DNA from: Spirochaetaceae bacterium
Lineage (GTDB): Bacteria; Spirochaetota; Spirochaetia; SZUA-6; Bin103
Reading direction: 5' to 3'
DNA: 6,660 nucleotides
Assembly (NCBI GenBank): GCA_028818385.1
Contig: JAPPNY010000190.1
Coordinates: forward strand, 1 to 6,660
This document shows, in pieces, positions 1 through 6,229 of this stretch (position 1 is the stretch's first letter; every line of letters begins with the position of its first letter). Under the pieces are notes generated by a model. It did not search any database. It saw only the letters and a list, made by a program, of their open reading frames with translations, and was not told where the DNA came from. A program made the translations under genes and the position numbers.

Positions 1-16
1 GTCTCGAATCCTCAAT

Positions 17-466
17 TCAGCCAACTTTCGGGCTGGAGCGCGAATAACCCGGGTGCAGGTTCACGTACCAGCATCGGAACTCCCAGGTCTGCGCCTCCCA
101 CATCAGCCAGATGCTGTGCCACGCCCCGGGCACCGTGAGCATCAGGACGTTGGTATCGACCCAGGTCTTCGAGATGTACGGCCAGTCGGCATCCACGAGA
201 CGATTCAGCCCCTCACGATTCAACACGTCCGAAGCCCACGCAGTGTCCACGACCATGACGGGCCCGCCGCAGGCCTGATACAGCGCCACCTCGTCATCCC
301 GGTCATGGACGACCGTCACGGAGCGGGCGAACACGACCTTGCCGGCCCCGACGTCGCGGTGGAGGATCTGCCGGCCGGGAGGCCATGCGCGCAGCGCGAA
401 GTACGGCACGCTGTCCAGTGTAAGTACATCGAGGAGGAGGATCTCCTCCCCTTGCCGCCACGTCAT
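17..466 (-). CDS. DUF402-like protein, apparently C-terminally truncated
   Basis: A 149-residue protein resembling the DUF402 family, which includes nucleoside di/triphosphate phosphatases and the fosfomycin-pathway hydrolase FomD. Seen: an N-terminal stretch with ALRAWPPGRQ (residues 24-33), the segment DEVALYQACGGPVMVVD (58-74), and the hallmark aromatic WYVNL (133-137) followed by P139 and R143. Family members normally continue with a G-F-[DE]-T segment, a D-L-x-L-D strand and an acidic DEDEFE-like motif that helps bind metal; here the reading frame stops at residue 149, just after WYVNL, so those acidic residues are absent. Out-of-frame codons for a GFET-like segment lie at 11-1, suggesting disruption rather than a natural short form. 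The ATG at 466 has no good Shine-Dalgarno. No signal peptide or membrane segment is seen, so it is probably cytoplasmic. The family call is from memory of conserved motifs; activity of this copy is doubtful. Confidence 0.65.
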   Translation of the reverse strand: MTWRQGEEILLLDVLTLDSVPYFALRAWPPGRQILHRDVGAGKVVFARSVTVVHDRDDEVALYQACGGPVMVVDTAWASDVLNREGLNRLVDADWPYISKTWVDTNVLMLTVPGAWHSIWLMWEAQTWEFRCWYVNLHPGYSRSSPKVG

Positions 467-522
467 CAGGGAGGCGCTACGCTACCATGCGCGGATTCCA
501 CCGCCGTCCGGGAGATGCGCCC
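467..522. other. Short divergent intergenic spacer
   Basis: Only 56 nt separate the ATG of the leftward DUF402-like gene (466) from the preferred ATG of the rightward glycosidase-like gene (523). Promoters for both genes must lie here or inside the opposing coding regions. I see no convincing -35/-10 pair on either strand. An alternative in-frame ATG for the rightward gene is at 487. Confidence 0.5.
510..514 (+). promoter_or_regulatory. Shine-Dalgarno that decides the start of the glycosidase-like gene
   Basis: GGGAG lies 8 nt before the ATG at 523. The upstream in-frame ATG at 487 has no comparable purine-rich site, and the 12 residues it would add (Arg/Pro-rich) do not look like the family. 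The start at 523 is therefore preferred. Confidence 0.6.
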
Positions 523-2133
523 ATGAACATCGACATCGGCACGCGCCGGCAGCTTTTCTTCGACAACCACATCATCGAGATGGTGCAGACCATGACCCGG
601 CGCATGCACCTGCCGGTGAAGCACGAGCGCAATCCGCTGATCCGCAAGGACCGCCCGTGGGAGCAGGACCCCTACATCCGCACCGGCACCATGTGCGTCG
701 CCCACGACCCGGACGAGAAGCTCTACAAGTGCTGGTACTGCGACTACGCGTGGGACTACCGGACCTTCATGGCCAACACGCCCCGGGCGAAGCCGGCGGC
801 GCAGGGCTCCCGGAAGTCGCTGTCGGAGGCCTTCATGGTCTCCGGCTTCCAGTTCGAGACCACGGACAACCGCTGGCTGTACGCCGAGTCCGAGGACGGC
901 ATCGAGTGGCGCAAGCCCGAGCTGGACTACCTGGAGGTCGACGGCCGCAAGACCAACATCTGCCTGGGCGGCGGCCATCATGGCCAGGTGTACGTGGCCT
1001 GCTTCTTTCGCGACGTGCTGGAGCAGGACCCGGCCAGGCGCTTCAAGTCCCTCTACTGGCGCCAGCTCTCCGAGCAGCTCAGCGTCACCGAGTCGCAGAT
1101 CCGTGTCGCCCACTCCGCGGACGGCCGCTCCTGGGCAGGCGGCGAGGAGCCGATCACGGTCGGGCGCATCCGCGAGCGGCGCCTGGGCGACGAGATGATG
1201 GTCCTGCCCGACGTCGAGACCGGCCAATACCTGCTCACGGTGCGCGAGACGGCGATGGGCGACCGGCTGAGCTTCCGCGACCAGCCCGTGCACCTGGCGG
1301 GAAGCTGGAACTCGCCCTACTACCCGGACAACCCGCTGCTGATGAACAAGCGCCGCGTGTTCGTGACCAACAGCAACCGGCTCGACGAGTGGCCGACCCT
1401 GCGCGAGCTGCTGGTGCCGGACGACCGCCAGGACAATCTGGACGAGGCGTTCTACTCCCTGCCGGTGATCCGCGCCGGCGAGTATTACGTCGGCTTCCTC
1501 AACGTCTTCCACGCCGTGGACAACACGGTGGACGTGCAACTCCTGTACAGCCGCAACGCCTACGACTGGACGCGCGTGGAGCGCGGGCGCACCTTCCTGG
1601 GCCTGAGCCCCGGCTCCTGGGACCCGTACATGGTCGAGGTGGGGGCCTCGGTGATCCAGGGCGACGACGCGATCCGCATCTACTACGGCGGCGCCGCGTG
1701 CCACCACGACTGGTACCTGTTCGGCGAACGCGAGGGGCTGGACATGCCGGACGAGCCCGGCGTTACCAAGACGGCGCTGGGGCTGGCAACGCTCCGGCCT
1801 GACGGGTTCTGCTCGCTCGACTCCACCGTGCGGCCGGCGCTGTTCGTGACCCGCCCGTTCACCAGTCCCGGGTCGGAGCTGGTCGTCAACGCCGGTTGCG
1901 GCCCCAAGGGCTACCTGGAGGTCGAGCTCGCCGACGCCGCCGACCGCGTCGTGCCCGGCTACGAGCGCGCGGCGTGCCGGCCCTTCCACGGCGACGCGAC
2001 GCGCCACGCCGTACGCTGGAAGCAACGCACCGGGTTGCCCCGGGACGTGCTGGCCCGCGGCGCCAAGCTGCGCTTCTTCTCGCGCGACTGCAGCCTCTAT
2101 TCCTTTGTAGTCGAGGATGCCCCGGCCGCTTGA
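523..2133 (+). CDS. Glycosyl hydrolase-like five-bladed beta-propeller protein
   Basis: A 536-residue protein of the GH32/GH43/GH130-like beta-propeller superfamily, in which a five-bladed propeller usually holds acidic catalytic residues in a central funnel. Seen: an N-terminal RRQLFFDNHIIE (residues 8-19), the blade signature YAESEDGIEWRKPE (120-133), a second blade motif RVAHSADGRSW (194-204), YSRNAYDWTRV (342-352), and SPGSWDPYMVEV (362-373) leading into IRIYYGG (384-390) and HHD (394-396). From about residue 428 a C-terminal beta-rich domain starts with GFCSLD and ends LRFFSRDCSLYSFVVED; this domain is typical of the Planctomycetes-type members. There is no signal peptide, so it acts in the cytoplasm unless secreted by another route. 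Substrate and catalytic residues cannot be fixed from one sequence. No transporter or other sugar gene is adjacent. Its 3' end overlaps the convergent helicase gene by 37 nt. The start at 523 is supported by GGGAG at 510-514. Confidence 0.8.
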   Translation: MNIDIGTRRQLFFDNHIIEMVQTMTRRMHLPVKHERNPLIRKDRPWEQDPYIRTGTMCVAHDPDEKLYKCWYCDYAWDYRTFMANTPRAKPAAQGSRKSLSEAFMVSGFQFETTDNRWLYAESEDGIEWRKPELDYLEVDGRKTNICLGGGHHGQVYVACFFRDVLEQDPARRFKSLYWRQLSEQLSVTESQIRVAHSADGRSWAGGEEPITVGRIRERRLGDEMMVLPDVETGQYLLTVRETAMGDRLSFRDQPVHLAGSWNSPYYPDNPLLMNKRRVFVTNSNRLDEWPTLRELLVPDDRQDNLDEAFYSLPVIRAGEYYVGFLNVFHAVDNTVDVQLLYSRNAYDWTRVERGRTFLGLSPGSWDPYMVEVGASVIQGDDAIRIYYGGAACHHDWYLFGEREGLDMPDEPGVTKTALGLATLRPDGFCSLDSTVRPALFVTRPFTSPGSELVVNAGCGPKGYLEVELADAADRVVPGYERAACRPFHGDATRHAVRWKQRTGLPRDVLARGAKLRFFSRDCSLYSFVVEDAPAA

Positions 2134-4901
2134 CGCCCCGCTTTCAGCCGGTCCGAGACGTCGGACAGGAACTCGTCGATCCTCTTCACGGACTCGGCTG
2201 ACGGCGGGCCGCCGGACAGGATGCGTATCGCCTCGTGCGGCAGCCCGTCCGGCGCCCCCTCCGGGCCGTCACGCAGCAGGAACGCTGCCGCCGCTTCGGC
2301 GTCGTCCGGCTCCGGCTCGCCGCGCGCAGCGGCCAGAGCGCCGACCGCAAGGCGCGCGGCCTCCAGGGCCGGCGCCTGCGCCTCCTCCGCGAAGCCGCCT
2401 CCTTCGAGCAACGAGGCGGCCTTGAGCTTGTGGTGTGCACGGTCCACGAGGGTGCGTGCCCGAGCCGCGTACGCCGCGGCGCGCTCCCGTTCCTCGCCGG
2501 CGGCGGGATGAATCTCCCGCATCCCCTCCACCGGCATGGCGATGATTCCGTTGCGCGCCAGGCGAAGCATCGACTCATGGGTTGTGGCATCGATCACGTT
2601 CACCGGCATCCCGGCCGCCCGCGCGATGCGGCTCTCCTCTTCCGCGGCGCGGGCGGGCGGGACGGCGAGCACCACCAGCATCGCCTCGCCATCCTCACCC
2701 TCACGGACCAGGATCCGCTGCAGCGCGGCGCCGTGGTGGGTCAGCAGATCGTCGCGCAACCGATCGACCGCGCTACTCGGAGCAACGTCGGCGGCGGGGA
2801 CCGGCTCATCGTCGCCGGCCGTACCGAGCACCGCCTGCAAGCGCTCCATGAACGCCGCGCGACTCGTGGGCATGCGGATCTCGGCGAGATTCCCGCGCCG
2901 GTCGAGCACTCCGTCCGCGAGCGCCCGCTTGGCGTCCTGCAGGGCGAGCATGCGATGCTCGATGGTCCGCTCGCTCACCAGGTTGATGACCGTGACCGGC
3001 CGGGTCTGATGCTTGCGCCAGGCGCGCGCGACGCGTTGTTCCAACCGGGCCGGATTCCAGGGCTGATCCATGTTGATCACCGTGTCGGCCGCTTGCAGAT
3101 TGAGGCCGACACCGCCCGATTCCGAGGAAAGGAACAGGCGGCACTCGGGATCTTCGCGAAAGCGACGGATCTCGGCGCGGCGCCGGATCTGCGGGACGGA
3201 GCCGGTGTGCCACGCGAAATCGACGCTGGCGGCAACCGCGCACTCGCGCACCAGCTCCAGCATCCGAACCCACTCCGAGAAGATCAGGATCTTGCGCTGC
3301 GGATCGCTCAACAACTCGGGCAGCAGGCGCTCGATCTCATCCAGCTTCGGGCACTCGTGGCGTTGGCCGTCGAGGATGGTCGGTGTGTCGCACACCATGC
3401 GCATGCAGGCCAGGAACTTCTGCAGCCGCTCGAACTCTTCCTTGGTGAGCGGCCGGCGGCTTGCTATTGCCGCCAGTCGCTTCACTCCGAACTCGTAATC
3501 GTCGTACACGGCCTGTTGCGTGTCAGTCATGGGAACGAAGAAGGTCTTCGTCATCCGGCTGGGGAGCTGGCTTTCCACCTCTTCCTTGCGCCGCCGCAGC
3601 ATCACCGGAGCGATCCGATCGGCGAGCTGCTCGAGATTCCGGTAACCGACCGGGTGGCCCTTGGCGTCCAGCTCGTAGTACTCCCGGTTGAAGCGGAACA
3701 GCGGACCGAGCAACTCGGGATCGAGAAACTCGACGATGGAGTAGATCTCGTCGATCCGATTCTCCAGCGGGGTACCGGTGAGGACGAATGCGTAACGACT
3801 GTGTAGCCGCTTGACCGCGTTCGCGGTCTTGGTCTGCCAGTTCTTGATGCGTTGCGCCTCGTCCAGGATGACGATGTCCGGCTGCAGGAGGTCTAGGATC
3901 TCGTCGCCATCAGCCCGAATCTGCTCGTAATTGCAGAGCGTGAAGAAGGTTCGACTGCGGTACGCCGCGCGCCGCGCGAGGAGATCGCCGAACACCACGC
4001 ATGCGGACAACTCGGAGAAGCGGGCGATCTGTTCTTCCCACTCCGCTTTGAGTGACGCGGGCGAGACCACCAGCACACGCTCGATGCCACGCAGCTTGTG
4101 CAACAGGGCGCACGCCGCGATTGCCTGCACGGTTTTGCCGAGGCCCATGTCGTCGGCGAGCAGAGCGCGTTCCCGAAACGCCAAGTGAAGCACGCCGTAG
4201 ACCTGATACGGCAGCAACGGCTGCTTGAGCAGGGTCGAGTCCGAAATGCCGTCGGTCAGAGTCGCCTTGAGGCGGTCATGCTCGCGCTGCCGGCGCCGGC
4301 CCGCCCGCCGCGCGGCAACCCAGCTCTGCAGCCGGCGCGAGACGCGCAGGCAGTCCTGGTTGGAGCCGGCCAGCTCTTCGAGGTCCTGGAGCGCCCGCTG
4401 CGAGCCCCGGCGCAGGTTGGCGTAGAGCCGTTCGGCATCCTGGACGAAGGCAGCTCTGGAGTGCCTGATCGGTGGCGGCGTGTCCATGCGAAGGGCGCGT
4501 CCGCCGCGCTCGTCCAGAAAGATCTCGATACGGCCGCTGGCCGTGCCGCGGCGCGCATGCGGCCTCCGCCCCGCGGTCAGACGGTGGACGACCCCTTCGA
4601 CGTGCTTGCAGCTTCCCAGTTGGTTGACGCGGAAATCCCGGCACTCGCACGAGTTGATGCGCTCGCGGAGCGAGCGGATCTCGACCACGTAGCTGCTGCC
4701 GCTCGACGACCTGACGCGATAGTCGCAGAACGGATGGCCGTACTCGCCCACCGGGTGCACTTCGTCGATCTCGGTGCGGCCGCGCCACTGACGACGCTGG
4801 ATCTCGTCCTCGTCGGTCGAGATCCAGCCGTGCAGCGGCGGCGGCCCCTCGCGCGGCCGTCGCTTGCGTCCTGCTTCCGCCGTCCGTCGTGACTTGGCCA
4901 T
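2097..4901 (-). CDS. SWIM zinc-finger SNF2-family helicase/ATPase with MNT/HEPN-like C-terminal extension
   Basis: A 934-residue Swi2/Snf2 superfamily-2 ATPase, expected to translocate on double-stranded DNA and remodel protein-DNA complexes. Domains: a basic N-terminus; a SWIM zinc finger C85-x-C87-x10-C98-x-H100; lobe 1 with Q-motif region PYQVYG (231-236), Walker A DDMGLGKT (250-257), SPASL (280-284), Walker B DEAQ (347-350) and LTGTPLEN (374-381); lobe 2 with ILIFSEW (538-544), SSESGGVGLNLQ (592-603) and motif VI QRVARAWRKHQ (622-632). All core motifs are intact, so ATPase activity is expected. The SWIM-plus-SNF2 order resembles Bacillus YwqA-type proteins. Residues about 705-934 are extra: an alpha/beta part (711-795) then an Ala/Glu-rich helical bundle (805-915) resembling HEPN. 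The ATG at 4901 lacks a clear Shine-Dalgarno and is 42 nt after the stop of the 238-residue gene, implying one transcript. A role in DNA repair, replication or defence is inference. Confidence 0.9.
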   Translation of the reverse strand: MAKSRRTAEAGRKRRPREGPPPLHGWISTDEDEIQRRQWRGRTEIDEVHPVGEYGHPFCDYRVRSSSGSSYVVEIRSLRERINSCECRDFRVNQLGSCKHVEGVVHRLTAGRRPHARRGTASGRIEIFLDERGGRALRMDTPPPIRHSRAAFVQDAERLYANLRRGSQRALQDLEELAGSNQDCLRVSRRLQSWVAARRAGRRRQREHDRLKATLTDGISDSTLLKQPLLPYQVYGVLHLAFRERALLADDMGLGKTVQAIAACALLHKLRGIERVLVVSPASLKAEWEEQIARFSELSACVVFGDLLARRAAYRSRTFFTLCNYEQIRADGDEILDLLQPDIVILDEAQRIKNWQTKTANAVKRLHSRYAFVLTGTPLENRIDEIYSIVEFLDPELLGPLFRFNREYYELDAKGHPVGYRNLEQLADRIAPVMLRRRKEEVESQLPSRMTKTFFVPMTDTQQAVYDDYEFGVKRLAAIASRRPLTKEEFERLQKFLACMRMVCDTPTILDGQRHECPKLDEIERLLPELLSDPQRKILIFSEWVRMLELVRECAVAASVDFAWHTGSVPQIRRRAEIRRFREDPECRLFLSSESGGVGLNLQAADTVINMDQPWNPARLEQRVARAWRKHQTRPVTVINLVSERTIEHRMLALQDAKRALADGVLDRRGNLAEIRMPTSRAAFMERLQAVLGTAGDDEPVPAADVAPSSAVDRLRDDLLTHHGAALQRILVREGEDGEAMLVVLAVPPARAAEEESRIARAAGMPVNVIDATTHESMLRLARNGIIAMPVEGMREIHPAAGEERERAAAYAARARTLVDRAHHKLKAASLLEGGGFAEEAQAPALEAARLAVGALAAARGEPEPDDAEAAAAFLLRDGPEGAPDGLPHEAIRILSGGPPSAESVKRIDEFLSDVSDRLKAGRQAAGASSTTKE

Positions 4902-4943
4902 GCTGCAACCGGTGCGCCCGCAGTATGCCCGACGGCGGCCCGG

Positions 4944-5660
4944 TCAGTCGTCGTCCGGCAGGCGGATGGTGGTGCGCAGGGTGCGGAACGAGTAGTGCTG
5001 GTCGTCCGGGTAGTTGTCGGTCGGCCATCCGGGCGGCTGGCTGCCGCCCATCACCGTGATCCTGCGGCTGGGAGGCGTCTCGAAGATCGCGCACGACATG
5101 CCGGTGTGCGGGAACTCCCGGTAGTGCGCCTTCTGTGAGCCGCCGCCCAGGAACGGGTAACGCTCGCGGGTCGCCTCCGGCAGCGGATCGTAGGCGACCC
5201 CCTTGAAATCGGCCGGCCGCTCGTCGCGGGAGTACCACTGGTCCACGCGCAGGTGGCCGCCCCAGAGGTCGGCGGCACGCATGCGCACCGGCATCACGCC
5301 CTCCAGCTCGGGGGGCTGCGGCCATTCCGGCAGGACGTCGCACTCGATCTGGACGTATCCCGGCGGCGTGCAGGCGCTGCCGATCACGGCGATGCGGACG
5401 ATCGGATGGGTCTCTGAGACGACGATGGAGTCGGCGGCCATCGGCGTATAGCCCTCGACGCCGTTGGGCGAGTTGACCACGTTCATCTCCACGCCGTGGA
5501 ACTCGCTTCTCCGGTAGAAGCGCCGGTTCACGGTGACGTTGGCGTAGTGGAACGGAAACTCGTACTCGTACTCCTCGGTCACCAGCCGCCGGCGCCGCTG
5601 CTCGGGCCAGCGTTCGTAGCCGGGCGTCCTGTGGTCGGTCGCGGTCGATGCATCTGCCAT
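4944..5660 (-). CDS. Uncharacterised 238-residue protein with internal two-fold repeat
   Basis: I do not recognise a family. The protein is soluble-looking, rich in Pro, Tyr, Arg and acidic residues, with no signal peptide or membrane segment. Seen: an aromatic/charged segment YEYEFPFHYANVTVNRRFY (31-49), and an internal repeat in which residues 79-102 (ET-x-P-xx-RI-x-V-x-G ... PPGY) match 190-212 (ET-x-P-xx-RI-x-V-x-G ... PPGW), about ten identities over 23 positions. This suggests two copies of a beta-rich unit about 110 residues apart, separated by a WGGHLRVDQWY segment (133-143). The protein ends in an acidic LPDDD. Translation should be efficient: AGGAGG lies 5 nt before the ATG at 5660. 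It is the first gene of a probable two-gene unit with the SWIM-SNF2 helicase and diverges from the XRE gene. I see no nuclease, protease or nucleotidyltransferase motif. Reality as a gene is supported by the Shine-Dalgarno, the repeat and uninterrupted coding; its function is unknown. Confidence 0.8.
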   Translation of the reverse strand: MADASTATDHRTPGYERWPEQRRRRLVTEEYEYEFPFHYANVTVNRRFYRRSEFHGVEMNVVNSPNGVEGYTPMAADSIVVSETHPIVRIAVIGSACTPPGYVQIECDVLPEWPQPPELEGVMPVRMRAADLWGGHLRVDQWYSRDERPADFKGVAYDPLPEATRERYPFLGGGSQKAHYREFPHTGMSCAIFETPPSRRITVMGGSQPPGWPTDNYPDDQHYSFRTLRTTIRLPDDD

Positions 5661-5665
5661 GGGTG

Positions 5666-5671
5666 CCTCCT
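5666..5671 (-). promoter_or_regulatory. Strong Shine-Dalgarno of the 238-residue gene
   Basis: On the minus strand AGGAGG sits 5 nt upstream of the ATG at 5660, a full six-base match to the anti-Shine-Dalgarno. It fixes the start and is the strongest ribosome binding site in the window, in contrast to the helicase gene behind it, which has none visible. Confidence 0.75.
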
Positions 5672-5806
5672 GGGGGTCCTCAAGGTCTCTCGGAGCATAG
5701 GACGCGCGCTGCGGTGCGGTCCCGCCGTCACGGCCTGGTCAGGGCTCCCCCGCCGATCGGACGCGAGCGTCAGTCGAGACCGCCGCCGCAGGGCCTCAGA
5801 GCCGGG

Positions 5807-5836
5807 TTGACTCTCATCCCAAAAACGTGTCATGTT
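5807..5836 (+). promoter_or_regulatory. Candidate sigma70-type promoter of the XRE gene
   Basis: TTGACT (5807-5812) matches five of six bases of the -35 consensus. Eighteen nt later CATGTT (5831-5836) is a weak -10 (three of six). The predicted transcription start would fall about 7-9 nt further, at 5843-5845, that is, on or beside the ATG at 5845. No Shine-Dalgarno precedes that ATG, which fits a leaderless mRNA. The -35 is good, the -10 is weak, and the call rests partly on geometry. Confidence 0.45.
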
Positions 5837-5844
5837 TACGACAC
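5827..5844. promoter_or_regulatory. Inverted repeat over the XRE promoter, probable autoregulatory operator
   Basis: GTGTC (5827-5831) and GACAC (5840-5844) form a perfect 5-bp inverted repeat around an 8-nt centre. A second, offset pair, GTCATG (5829-5834) and CATGAC (5844-5849), overlaps it. The repeat covers the candidate -10 and ends immediately before the ATG at 5845. Small XRE proteins commonly bind such dyads as dimers at their own promoters, so repression by the encoded protein is the likely role. Binding itself is inference. Confidence 0.55.
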
Positions 5845-6198
5845 ATGACTCACTTTGGAGTCACCGTCAGGGAGGCCCGCGAACGCCTGCGGCAGAACGA
5901 CCGCCGGTACTCGTTGCGTCAGGTGGCGCAGCGGATCGGGGTCGAACCGGCCTATCTGAGCAAGATAGAGCGGGGGGACGTGGGGCCGCCCTCGGAGGCG
6001 ACGACGGTCCGGCTGGCACGGGAGTTGGGCGAGGACCCGGACGTGCTGCTGGCGCTCGGCGGCAAGGTGTCCAGCGATCTGCAGGAGATCATCCGCCGGC
6101 GGCCGAGGCTGTTCGCAGACCTGCTCCGCCAGCTTCGCGAGGAACCGGACCACGCCATCCTCCGCGTCGTGCGCGAAGTACGGGACGGCGACTGGTGA
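5845..6198 (+). CDS. XRE-family helix-turn-helix transcriptional regulator
   Basis: A 117-residue DNA-binding protein with an N-terminal XRE/Cro-C1 helix-turn-helix and a short helical C-terminus. Seen: first helices TVREARERLRQ (7-17), the HTH SLRQVAQRIGVEPAYLSKIERG (23-44) with the recognition helix at about 34-42, then LARELGEDPDVLLALGGKV (57-75). The tail, with DLQEIIRRRPRLFADLLRQL (78-97) and the closing VVREVRDGDW, is a signature I associate with XRE regulators placed next to ImmA/IrrE metallopeptidases. No such peptidase follows here. The ATG at 5845 is chosen over an in-frame GTG at 5827 because the GTG lies within the inverted repeat and would add six residues not typical of the family; neither has a Shine-Dalgarno. 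It probably dimerises on the dyad at 5827-5844 and represses its own unit, perhaps also the divergent genes. The next gene starts 31 nt downstream. Confidence 0.88.
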   Translation: MTHFGVTVREARERLRQNDRRYSLRQVAQRIGVEPAYLSKIERGDVGPPSEATTVRLARELGEDPDVLLALGGKVSSDLQEIIRRRPRLFADLLRQLREEPDHAILRVVREVRDGDW

Positions 6199-6213
6199 GC
6201 AAATCACAGGGAC

Positions 6214-6218
6214 GGAGG
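6214..6218 (+). promoter_or_regulatory. Shine-Dalgarno of the partial right-edge gene
   Basis: GGAGG lies 11 nt before the ATG at 6230, slightly far but the only strong site in the 31-nt spacer after the XRE stop. There is no other in-frame ATG, GTG or TTG between the XRE stop and 6230, so this start is well supported. Confidence 0.6.
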
Positions 6219-6229
6219 AAACCCGAAAG

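Larger units (their letters stand above)
5661..5844. other. Divergent intergenic region between the leftward helicase unit and the rightward XRE unit
   Basis: This 184-nt region must hold the promoters for both directions. On the plus strand a promoter and inverted repeat sit at its right end (5807-5844). On the minus strand a TATGCT hexamer (5694-5699) could be a -10, but no acceptable -35 lies 16-18 nt upstream of it, so I do not call a leftward promoter. No open reading frame here looks real. Confidence 0.6.

Noticed and set aside
433..449. GGAGGA/TCCTCC inverted repeat near the start of the DUF402-like gene
   Set aside because: It encodes the Glu-Glu-Ile-Leu-Leu stretch of that protein; no regulatory meaning can be supported.
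339..1802. Plus-strand open frame of 487 codons overlapping the glycosidase-like gene
   Set aside because: Arg/Pro/Gly-rich composition typical of a GC-rich alternate frame, with no domain and no ribosome site.
466..2025. Long minus-strand open frame (519 codons) opposite the glycosidase-like gene
   Set aside because: The plus-strand frame has clear beta-propeller motifs and a Shine-Dalgarno; this one is low-complexity Val/Ala/Arg/Gly-rich shadow sequence.
2151..2166. Hairpin GTCCGA-GACG-TCGGAC as terminator of the glycosidase-like gene
   Set aside because: Only a 6-bp stem, no T-tract follows, and it lies within helicase codons, so it is too weak to call.
2235..3806. Long open frame (523 codons) on the plus strand opposite the helicase
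   Set aside because: It is antisense to codons with intact helicase motifs, has no recognisable domain, and such long shadow frames are expected in GC-rich coding DNA.
4289..4300. 12-bp perfect palindrome GCCGGCGCCGGC
   Set aside because: It sits within Arg/Gly-rich helicase codons; a simple by-product of base composition.
4276..5343. Minus-strand open frame of 355 codons spanning the junction of the helicase and the 238-aa gene
   Set aside because: It overlaps both better-supported genes in another frame and shows only Arg/Pro/Ala-rich sequence.
5694..5699. TATGCT on the minus strand as -10 of the 238-aa gene
   Set aside because: Four of six matches, but no acceptable -35 at normal spacing.
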